Assembly (NCBI GenBank): GCA_036873755.1
Contig: JAVTVY010018872.1
Location: 1-64,000 of the forward strand
Length of the DNA: 64,000 nt
Source of the DNA: Hanleya hanleyi
Lineage: Eukaryota > Mollusca > Polyplacophora > Lepidopleurida > Hanleyidae
Direction: 5' to 3'
The translations under genes and the position numbers were made by a program. Shown here piece by piece: positions 55,470-64,000 of this stretch (the first letter of the stretch is position 1; the number at the start of each line of letters is the position of its first letter). The notes under the pieces are model-generated. The model worked only from the letters and a program-made list of their open reading frames with translations. It did no database searches and was not told the DNA's origin.

Positions 55470-56860
55470 GTATGTCATAATTTAATCTCTTACCCCATAG
55501 AGTGAACACCAGACATTCCTGTTAGTGCACTTCAAAACTTAGAGCTTTGCAGCTGAAAACATACCTCCTGATTCGATTTGTGGACATGAATTGTACAATC
55601 TTCAAAAAAATCCTCTTGTGTGTGTATTTTCTGGATGGGCATATTCGTGTCATTTAGAGGAATACAGGCCATATCGCGCACAAACGAAATCGTCCCCAAA
55701 TTCGATCCAAGTCGTCCCCAACTCTATAGTCGATTCTCATCAAATAGGAATTAACGTGTTACTGGCAGAACTGATGGAAAAGTCGGGCATGTTCCAACTT
55801 TATGTCCCGATTGTCGCATGTTAGAAAGAGAAACAAAAAGAACTTCCTAACAAGGCAGTCAACTTCTTGCAGGTTAGATACTGTTTTTGATATATGAATA
55901 GTTTTCAAGTATATGAATGGGCTTCTTTAATCACGCCATGCGCTAAGCGGGGTTTATATGTAGGCGGTACCGATTTTCAAATGAAATAATATTGGAAAAA
56001 CATTACTAATGTATTACTGCTAAATATGAAAGGGCCAATTTTCATTGCAACAGCTACATTTCGCGGGCCATAGCATTAATAGGCCCTGCTATTTTTATAT
56101 CGTGATGGGATAAGGTGATTTTGTGAGCGTGAAAATCATCGTACATTTACGGCAAGAACATCTGACAAAACTGGCAGAAATTGCTTTACTAAATTTTGCT
56201 GGAAACTGGACCGAGTATGACAAATACATGCACCTTTCAAGCGTTTGGATTGCCCGAGCTACGATTTCTTAATGCATAAAGCCCATTGGTCTTGGACTAA
56301 TGGAATAAGCATTCCCTTTGAGAAAATAAAAAAGATCGATAACACGTTTGCGTTAAAGATTATTAGACTGTTTTGGTGGAAGAGGGATCCCTTTGTTTAT
56401 TTCCAGCTGACCCGAATAAAGTTTGTGCCAGTGTGCAAACTTAAGGGTGGACTCCATTATGGAGCGAAGATACATCGTAATGCCCGTTTGCTCATTTTTG
56501 TCCGATTAATGTCGAAATCTCGCACCCAGACCCAGGTGTCCCCTATAAACTAAAGGAGCTATGGATCAGGCCGCACCACCACGCGAGTGCACATGTATGC
56601 GAGGCGTTCGCCAGGGCGTTAAGACGTTAAGGCATGTAAGGCGAGAGAAAAGGCGGGTGTTAAGACAGGCGCCATGGCGTTAAGGCTGGCATCGTGGCGT
56701 TACTGCGGGCGTTGATGATTAAATCTGTAGTAAGTATAGAGACAAGATTGTGTTTGAGAGATGGTAATATCCCACACAACACTTTCGTTTAGCTAAGAGT
56801 AGGTAGTGAAACTACAAATGAGTATATAATGGCAAATCCTCAAAATGTGTACCCTCCCAC
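55470..56860. other. Intronic or intergenic DNA after the TRIM exon
   Basis: No coiled-coil exon was identified. A degenerate GGCGTTAAG repeat occupies 56,600-56,715 (CAGGGCGTTAAGACGTTAAG, GCGCCATGGCGTTAAGGC). The frame at 56,245-56,553 has no known motif. Confidence 0.4.
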
Positions 56861-56863
56861 ATA

Positions 56864-56899
56864 TTTTTTTTTTTTTTTTTTTGTAATTTGTATTTTATT
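56864..56899 (-). terminator. LINE polyadenylation signal and poly(A) tail
   Basis: On the minus strand CTGAATAAAATACAAATTAC is followed by 19 A. This marks the 3' end of the L1-like element and shows retrotransposition from a polyadenylated RNA. Confidence 0.85.
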
Positions 56900-57118
56900 C
56901 AGTTTTATAATCCCTCATGTAGAACAGATCTTACATAGTACATTTACATCAAGCAGATTCCCCCATATATCGCAGATATTTACTCTGTATAGCAAGTTGG
57001 TATTAATTGCATGTTCAGCACAGTTTATGCGAAAGAGGGAGGAACCAAAAGAAACCTATAAACAAGTCAATAATAACCCGCAATTACCCGCACATCCCTA
57101 TCCTATATCCTGCGAGTG

Positions 57119-57814
57119 TCAACTGTCATTGGCAGGAGGAGTAACAAAAAGCAAATGACATGATGACCAAAATGTCCAGAATTTTTCATTTTCACCCCTC
57201 GAAGAAAAATTGTATTTACTTTGATTATATACATTTTCAAGATTAGTAATAATATTATTGAATAGAGGCTTCTGCTGTAAGGCTTTGCATTTGTAGATAA
57301 CATATTTAATGGATGTAAGTATATAGTTTAGACTGTTGTTGTTGTTCCCCGGAATTCCGAAAATAGCCCTTTCCTTAGAAATGCTTAGCCTTACACATGT
57401 TAATGAATGAAACCATTGTTCAAATTCCTGCCAAATAGCTTGGGTTACGTCACATCCCCAAAATAGGTGTATAATTGACTCTTCTTCCTTTTTGCAAAAG
57501 GTACATAGTGAACAAGTTGCTGGTGTTATTCTATTGGCTGAGACATTTGTTGTTAGAATTCTGTTAAGGATCTTATATTGGAACCATCGAAGGTTGGTAT
57601 CTCCATGTGTCCCTTTCACAGCAATACGATTTAACTTTCTCCATTCAATATCGTTATAAGATCTCCCAATCACCTGTTCCCATTTGATATTTGCCTTTGT
57701 TTTTGTGAACTCATTATCCCTTATAACGTTGTAGTACTTTTTACATCCTTTTATGTTATTCACTAGTATTTCTATTGTTGGTGGAATGAATGGCCTTTGT
57801 ACAAGGACAGACAA
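57119..57814 (-). pseudogene. L1-like ORF2, C-terminal domain
   Basis: About 231 codons: GTHGDTNLRWFQYKILNRIL, TNVSANRITPATCSLCTFCK, KEEESIIHLFWGCDVTQAIW. This is the RT-thumb-to-C-terminal region of L1/Tx1 ORF2 with its C-x2-C-x-x-C...H-x4-C motif. It is separated from the RT by a stop-containing stretch (57,815-57,923). Confidence 0.8.
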
Positions 57815-57923
57815 ATTCTTAATATTTAGATTAGTAGCAGCACTCTGTATAGCCGTGTAACACTTGCAAATTCTAAAAAATTTACTTTAAGGCTGAAAGT
57901 ATTCTCAGCTGATTCCTGAGTTT

Positions 57924-58905
57924 TCAATATACGAATTTAACACCTTTATTATTCCATTTTTTATACATAAACGGTTTTCCGGCTATCAGAAATTTATCGT
58001 TATTCCATATTATCTCTCTATTGAAATCGGCTGCGTCATTACTTTTATTTTGTACATTTCTTTGAAAATTACACCATGACAGTAAGACATCAATCCAAAA
58101 ATCATTCTTTAAGCGTGGAATAACATTATTTATAATACAGGTAGGGCCCATTTCAATGGCGTCACTCATGTCATGTATGTCTGCCATTCCTATTCGGCTC
58201 CATTTGTCATTTCCAAAGAACAGGCGTTTTATCCAGGACATTTTTTTAGCTTGAATAAATTCTTTTAATAAAGGAATGTCTAGACCTGCATTGTCCATAG
58301 TTTTAACAGATTGTTTACGAGATATCTGATCCGGTTTGTTGTTCCAAATGAAACTGAAACACTTTTTTTGAAATTCTACAATTGTGCTATCGGATGGATC
58401 TGGAATAGAGGAAAACAGATGATTTAGTTTTGCCAAAATTAGTGATTTCAACATAACGTTTCTCCCAAGGGGAGATAATTTTCTTTTTGACCAAGATTGC
58501 ATTATAGATTCTATTTGTTTAAATTTGTCTTTGTAATTCATTTCCACCATTTCTGCTAGATTAATTGTAAACTGTAACCCTAAGAGCTTGAAAGGATCCT
58601 GAGACCAATCAAGTGGAGTTCTGGTTTTATAAGTAACATTTGAACCTTTCATATTTCCTATCCATATAATCCTGGTTTTGTCTGCATTTATTCTTAATCC
58701 CGAGAAACTACCAAAATAATCAAGTATATCAAGACATTTATGAAGGCTCTTTTCAGTACCATTTAGAATAACAGTTGTGTCATCTGCGTACTGTGTTAAT
58801 TTGCATTCGATATTATTGATATTGATACCAGAGATAACTTTCTCACTCCTCAGCATGATAGCCAGAATCTCTGCACAGATGAGAAAAAGGTATGGTGACA
58901 ACCTC
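57924..58905 (-). pseudogene. L1-like ORF2, RT palm motif B to thumb
   Basis: Frame from LSPYLFLICAEILAIMLRSE (just after where motif B should be) through QYADDTTVILNGTEKSL (catalytic YADD, motif C), LRINADKTRIIWIG (motif D), LDWSQDPFKLLGLQFTINLA (motif E) to the thumb. The RQGDP core of motif B is missing at ~58,900, where a deletion also shifts the frame from the segment upstream. Confidence 0.85.
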
Positions 58906-59215
58906 TCGATATTTCAAAAAAGCTAGAGGCATAACCATTCACCAGTACGCACGATTGTATGTTGGTATAAAAAATATCCACCCACTTCCGTAATGAAGGC
59001 CCAAAATTAAAGTAGCTAAGAGATTTATGGAGGAATTCCCAATCCACAGAATCAAACGCTTTTTCGAAATCAATTAGTAGTAGCATCCCTGGTATATTAT
59101 TATTTTCTGTGTACTGCATGATATCATAAACAAGTCGTGTATTTTCACCAATGAATCGTCCTTCCATAAAACCGTTTTGATCTTCATTGATAATAAATCG
59201 CAGGTTTCTTTTCAT
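58906..59215 (-). pseudogene. L1-like ORF2, RT fingers/motif A segment
   Basis: FIINEDQNGFMEGRFIGENT, MLLLIDFEKAFDSVDWEFLH (motif A, catalytic Asp in the AFDSV block), FYTNIQSCVLVNGYASSFFE, ISRGC, then out of frame. The ~12 residues normally between WRPISLLN and FIINEDQ are shortened by a deletion at 59,215, where ORF2a meets a stop. Confidence 0.85.
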
Positions 59216-60864
59216 TCATAAGAGACATTCAATAATGAGATAGGTCTCCAATTTTTTAGAAGTTGTTTTGATTTGCCTTCCTTTGGTAAACATGTGATCA
59301 CCCCCTGTCTTTGAGTAACAGAAAGGAACCCTTCCTCGTATGCATAATTTAGTGCATTTAATAGATAGTCTCCAATGTTAATCCAAAAGAATTTGTAAAA
59401 CTCACTTGTAAAACCATCTGGCCCAGGACTTTTTCCATTTTTTAAATGTTTTAAAGCATTCAGAAGTTCAGTCTTATTCAGGATTCCCTCCATGTCCTCA
59501 CTTTGTGCCACCGTTAACTTAGGACTATCCGCATTTTCCAACAATTTGTCCAAATTTACTGAACTTGTATTTTTTTTTGTATATAATTTTTCATAGAACT
59601 GTTTCATCTCGGGCATGACTTTATCTTGGCCTTTCAGTATTTCACCGTCCTGTCTCTCAATAGTAGTTATTGATTTATTAATAAAATTTCTTTTTTCTAG
59701 ATTCAAAAAGTATCTAGATGGTTTTTCGCCGTGTTCTACCCATCGAGCCTTGGATCTCATCATGATTCCTTCTGTTTTTATTTTATTAATATTTTCTAAT
59801 TCTGTGTTTAACGTTTTCAAATTATCTAATATTTCTGATTTACCATTAACCTGGGTGGTTTCATCAAGTGTAATTGTTAACTTTGAGATTTTTGTTATTA
59901 ATTCTAATTCTTTTTGTTTTCTCTGCTTGTTTTTATAACTTGCATACGAGATTGTTTTCCCTCTGATATTAAGTAAAAGCGTTTCGAAAAATAGTTGATC
60001 ATTAACGGTATAGCCGGGTATTTCATTTGACCTATATTGTTGCTCTGTTTCTTTTATTATGGCAATGATACTCTTCACATAAACGGGGTCTTTTAATAAC
60101 GAGTTGTTAAACTTCCAGAAACCCCTTCCATTAGGAAGATCAGTTAATTTAAGCGTGATGCTTATAGTTGAGTGATCCGATCGATAACTGGGATGTATTT
60201 GCGTATTATCTACAGCCTGTAATAGATTCTGGGATACTAGGAAAAAGTCTAGGCGGGCTTGTTTGACTGGAGTAGGTTGTCGCCAGGTATACCTCCTTAC
60301 AAATGGGAAATTGTTCCTCCAAGGATCAATTAGGTCAAGGTGTTCTTTCATAGTTTTAACGCTTTCTCTGGACTTTGGATGGTTAATTTTAACGTAATTG
60401 TACGTGTCTAATACTGGGTCCTGAACTAAATTCCAGTCTCCACATACAATACTATGTTCATTACCCCATTCTTCAATTAATGATTGGATATGTTCAAAAA
60501 ATTCCGGACTGTCACTATTTGGAGCATAAATAGAAACAAGAGTCAATCGCTTACCGCCTACTTTCATGTCAATGGCCAAGTAATTTCCATTTTGTTTGTC
60601 TTTCTTATATCTGACTACATCAAACTCAAAATTATTATTCATTAGTATAGCGACTCCTCTTGCATTACTCATGAATGGACTAATAAAACAATCGAAACCC
60701 CGCTCTGCCTTTATCTGTCTGATTTTTTTTTTACTGAAATGTACATCTTGTAAGCATATTATATTATATTTCTTTTCTCTTAAATGCCGAAATACGTCTC
60801 TCCTCTTTTTCTCATCTCCTAAACCTCGACAGTTGACTGACGCAATCGTTACTTTTTCGTCCAT
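59212..60864 (-). pseudogene. L1-like ORF2, APE endonuclease and RT start
   Basis: 550 codons from MDEKVTIASVNCRGLGDEKK. AP-endonuclease-like blocks: NCRGLG (Asn), CLQDVHFSKKK, LVSIYAPNSDSPEFF, VCGDWNLVQDPVLDT (Asp-x-Asn), QARLDFFLVS (Asp), SYRSDHSTISI (Asp-His). A spacer, then RT block 0-2: SKARWVEHGEKPSRYFLNLE, LKNGKSPGPDGFTSEFYKFF, CLPKEGKSKQLLKNWRPISL. Stop after NVSYE caused by a deletion. The endonuclease looks intact and would cut target DNA; order and motifs are L1/Tx1-type. Confidence 0.9.
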
Positions 60865-62159
60865 TTTTTATGATACAAAATAGATAAATGTTGAGTATGG
60901 GTTATTGCGGGCATTACTCTACGTCCAACACCAATTGAACCTGTTACATTTTCAAAGAATACAATTGCAAAAGTAAGGGATGGTCTGTGACCACTTGTCA
61001 AGAGGAATATTACATTCATTAAAAACAAAACACGGAATGGTACGAGAGAACACATTGTTTCCTATACGGTTATCACTTGTTGAAACAAGGAATCCCTCAT
61101 TTAACCTAAATTGCATTGTCGAAGCCAATATGTCCAATTGCATCATCCTTGGGAAACTATATCATAAATATTTTTACCAGTAACAACGTTTAAGATAATA
61201 TGTTATTGTAACTTAGTAGTTATTATGCTCTCTGTAAATTACTTCATCTTGCATTATCAAATTATTCGTAATTTATCCATACTTAAAATTTTAGATCTAA
61301 CTAACATTCTGTCGATAGAACCATAAGTATCTGTAAAAACAACGGGATAAGAAAACTATAAACAAATCCCAAGTTTTTGTGGTCAGTACCCGACGTTCGC
61401 CAAAACCACCCTTTCGAGATAGTGGCACAATTCAGCTCCTTTGTCAAGGACACTCATCTCCAAGCTAAAAAAAACTAATAAAACAAAGAAAGGATACCAT
61501 CCTCTACATTCCTACATTTCCACCCAACCATGGGTCCTATTTAAGCCATAACTAAAGGGAACTTCGTTTGTGGTAACTATACATTCAATCAAAAGTTCGA
61601 CCGACAGGCAGGGACACGTTTTTTCTGCTCCGCGTAAAATCGTTGCATGGAAATAAAAAATGCAATCCGACACCGCCCTACCAACAGAATATTTTTTTAT
61701 CAGAAGTACCAACCTATATCTGCGGGCAGCGGCACCTTTAACGGGCGGATAGCGTTACCACAAACAAACAATTCCAAGCTTGGCCTTATCTGGGAAAGAA
61801 TGTTACTATAACCTTCGAACATTTAACACATAAATGTCATAGCATGTTTCCAATATATGCAGATAGAAGCCCTTTAGAAATTATCAGTCTGTTAACATTG
61901 TTCTCAGCACAGGGTAAACCATTTGTCTCTGTATACTATAATTCCTGGGATATGAGATCTTAACTCGATCTACGTTTACTTGATCTATGTTTTACACACG
62001 CCATGTCCCCGTTTTATGAGTGCTTACTCATCGTGTAATAGATTAATTTGTATGTACCGATACTCACGTACAAAGTTCTTACTCAGTTCCTTCTCCAGTA
62101 TAAATGGTTACCCAACTCACTGACCTGCTGTCATGCCTTACAAATTACATCTAGTCAGT
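60865..62159. other. Inter-ORF region of the LINE, ~1.3 kb
   Basis: No coding continuity on the minus strand. GTTTGTGGTAAC at 61,565-61,576 has a perfect 12-bp inverted partner at 61,754-61,765 (GTTACCACAAAC), about 200 bp apart, possibly the ends of a small inserted element. The reason for the large gap is unknown. Confidence 0.5.
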
Positions 62160-63110
62160 TCAGCACCCCGGGTCGCGAATCCATCTGCCGTCAATCTGGG
62201 ATTCCACAAAAAGCTGTATTCCAATTTGCCTGATTCTTGTCTTTTTGCCCGTTTCCTGTCGCAGATGGTATGCACGTTTCGACAGCTCGGCTCGATGTAT
62301 ACTCAGCTTTCGGGGTAGGTCCGTCCGTACACTGAAAGCGGTACCCTTCAAATTCGGTGCAGAGAACAATACCTGGTCACGATCAGCATACGACACAAAC
62401 GCAACAATAATAGCTGGGGGTTGCGTAACCTGTGTTGACATCTGTGGGGCTCTCCTAGGTATTCTATGAATGGCGACAAAATTCATTTTTGCGACTTTGT
62501 CCGGGTCTATTTTTAGATTGTTCAGAAAGAGGTCATTTATTACCTCTGCGGTATTTTCATCATAAATTGACCCGGTTTTCAGCGGTATTCCTTGTATGAG
62601 GAGATTTCTCTTCCTATGGTGGACTTCTAGAGAAAGGAGGTCACTCTCCAGCTGACTGATTTTCGCTTCAAGTTCGTTTTTATGTTCTGGCATGAGCACT
62701 GTTTTGATGTGGTCTACTTCCCGAGCTTGAAATTCTATAGCCTTTCCATGTTCCGATACGGTTTCTCCTATCTTCGCGATAGAATCTTCAAGTTTTTTAA
62801 CATTTTCTCGAACCAAATTTTCCATAGTTTTTGTCAGTCTATTTTCCATCTCTACTAGCATTTGTTTCATCGACTTAGCATCTAATTTATCAGCCATAGT
62901 TTGTCTCTCGTAGTCAGCCTTACCGCTGTTACCGACTTCACAATCTGTTTAAGCACCACTTTCGGGAACAATCTCTGCCGCCACGTGGTTCTGTGCTCTG
63001 CCACTCGTGCAGCTAGATTCCGAACTTCGCAGGAAGTATGATGGTACAGTTTGCTGTTTTTGCTCCTTCTTTCCGGACTGGCTGCCTTTAGTTGGCTTTG
63101 ACTTAGGCAT
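62160..63110 (-). pseudogene. L1-like ORF1 (coiled coil, RRM-like), one in-frame stop
   Basis: An open frame from MADKLDAKSMKQMLVEMENR (62,897): a coiled coil (roughly residues 5-90), then HHRKRNLLIQGIPLKTGS and a nucleic-acid-binding fold with AIHRIPRR, IIVAFVSYADRDQVLFSAPN, SVRTDLPRKLSIHRAELSKR. This is the coiled coil/RRM/CTD layout of L1-type ORF1 proteins, which trimerise on the element's RNA. The same frame extends upstream to MPKSKPTKGSQSGKKEQK at 63,110, interrupted only by TAA at 62,949-62,951. The upstream ATG is likely the original start. Confidence 0.8.
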
Positions 63111-63189
63111 TTATCAATAAATTGTCGTACTATGGCTTCATATCAGGCGAGGGAACCTTTGAAACTCAACAGCTCAAACACATGCGTCC

Positions 63190-63220
63190 GCCTTTCTCGC
63201 CATCTTGACCGGAAGTCGGA
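63190..63220 (-). promoter_or_regulatory. YY1-like AAGATGGCG motif at the LINE 5' end
   Basis: Minus strand CCGGTCAAGATGGCGAGAAA within ~20 bp of the presumed 5' end. Mammalian L1 elements also have a CAAGATGGC YY1 site at the start of their 5'UTR, where it sets the transcription start. Function here is inferred from position. Confidence 0.5.
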
Positions 63221-63354
63221 TATTTATTTATGCTCAGCTTCAGTTTGGCTCTGGAAAACCGATCTCCCTATACTTTAGTCTACCTACACACTGAGGATTG
63301 TTCATTATCACTCGTCGCTCTTCACATGGGATGCATCATGCCACCTTGCAGTCC

Positions 63355-63420
63355 GGGAGAGAGAGAATTAAGGTTTAACGTCGCATTCAGCAATATTTCA
63401 GCTATACAGCGACCGCTGCA
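63355..63420 (-). repeat. LINE/SINE tail
   Basis: GAGAGAGAGAATTAAGGTTT, AACGTCGCATTCAGCAATAT, TTCAGCTATACAGCGACC. The body is missing; it is bounded directly by Naiad copy E. Confidence 0.7.
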
Positions 63421-63424
63421 ATCC

Positions 63425-64000
63425 GGTATTAAGACCTATATCTATTAAAATGAAGCGGGCCTTCTCTTTCGTCGACTGTATGACAAAAGAGATGATTTCG
63501 AGAATAAAGAATACAAAGAGAATACAATTTCGACATCGTAAACTATCCCTTTTTGGACAGTAATATTCCAGTGGGATCTGCACACGGCGTATACATATCA
63601 CGCCTAGTAGCATTTGCTAGATCCTGTGTTAAATGTGCCGATTTTAATCAACGTCACAAACATTGTTGCAGAAACTTATAAAACAGGGCTACACCACCAA
63701 GCGCCTCCACTCCAATTTTCTCAAATTTGGCGATACATATCGCATGCTGATAGCAAAATATGAGCGTAGCGTGCAAGATCTATGGCGTTTACGTTTCGTA
63801 ACTTGTGTCTAATTCCGCTTAACCCGGGGCTAGGGGCCGTATGAACCGATGTACTTCAAGATCCTCATGGTACTCATATGAACAGTCACAATCAAAGCGT
63901 GACTGAGATACATCGTTCTTTAGATGACGACTTTACAACGAATATTATGGATTAAGAATACTGATCAGCGATACGGATTTGATATTTTTGGAACATCGTG
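63425..64000 (+). mobile_element. Naiad copy E, 5'-truncated (3' end outside window)
   Basis: Starts at the post-motif-D region (TATTAAAATGAAGCGGGC) and runs through the end of coding (stop near 63,800) into the 3'UTR, with the hairpin at 63,883-63,905 (CAGTCAC, AATCAAAGC, GTGACTG). A ~26-bp insertion (CGAGAATAAAGAATACAAAG...) at 63,508 and 1-bp indels break the frame. Cut by the window edge before the 3' tip. Confidence 0.88.

Larger units (their letters stand above)
56864..63215 (-). mobile_element. L1/Tx1-like LINE, near full length, degenerate
   Basis: Two-ORF non-LTR retrotransposon on the minus strand. 5' end near 63,215; 5'UTR with GTCAAGATGGCGAGAAAGGC; ORF1 (63,110-62,160); ~1.3-kb inter-ORF region; ORF2 (60,864-57,119) with endonuclease, RT and a C-terminal Cys motif; 3'UTR with AATAAA at 56,894-56,899 and an A19 tail at 56,864-56,882. 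The large inter-ORF gap is unusual for L1-like elements and may hold an insertion. Target-site duplications were not found by eye. Confidence 0.85.

Overview
The window is animal nuclear DNA, AT-rich and dense in repeats. It is most likely from a mollusc, probably a gastropod. That is inference from the element set: abundant Penelope-like retroelements with an N-terminal GIY-YIG endonuclease, an RNase H-bearing LINE whose 3' tail contains an 'AGCTGAAATATTGCTGAACG' motif, and a DIRS-like gag. There are no operons, rRNA, tRNA or CRISPR arrays. True coding content appears as short exons with AG/GT borders, scattered among transposon wrecks.

Layout. 0-3 kb: a minus-strand Naiad-type Penelope-like element (copy A, running off the left edge), one copy of a ~290-bp repeat here called X, and a Naiad 3'UTR scrap. 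3-9 kb: mostly unrecognised, with a 41-bp minisatellite invaded by a Naiad 3' tip. 9-13 kb: a 5'-truncated Naiad (copy D) and minus-strand LINE ends. 13.7-21.5 kb: two direct 3.1-kb copies of one segment, each carrying the same 127-bp foldback MITE and the same exon; between them lie three minus-strand exons of an unknown gene. 21-28.6 kb: exons of a plus-strand, transposase-derived gene of the 'D-x-P-V-x-I-L-H' (Tnp2/KDZ-like) group, interrupted by a DIRS-like gag relic, an X repeat and a SINE. 30-45 kb: a LINE graveyard (one plus-strand RT fragment and a series of minus-strand RNase H LINE fragments), a 1,070-bp TTAA-flanked MITE, and a ~1.03-kb tandem duplication. 46-54 kb: the best Naiad copy (B), preceded by a Ty3/Gypsy RT scrap and a Naiad 3' tip, split by a 2,086-bp composite element, and followed by an inverted Naiad fragment (C). 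54.9-55.5 kb: an intact RING/B-box exon of a TRIM-type gene. 56.9-63.2 kb: a nearly full-length L1/Tx1-like LINE on the minus strand with ORF1, ORF2 and a poly(A) tail. 63.4-64 kb: another 5'-truncated Naiad (copy E).

Most notable observations. (i) A stem-loop is shared by the Naiad 3'UTR and repeat X; its loop is conserved while its stem changes by compensatory pairs. (ii) The insertion in Naiad B has 652-bp terminal direct repeats around a ~550-bp palindrome, with one 3-bp TTA duplication flanking the whole. (iii) A 35-bp near-perfect hairpin straddles the stop codon of the last exon of the transposase-derived gene. (iv) A SINE and the minus-strand LINE share a 3' tail. All coordinates and translations were read by eye; family names rest on motif recognition, not on searches.
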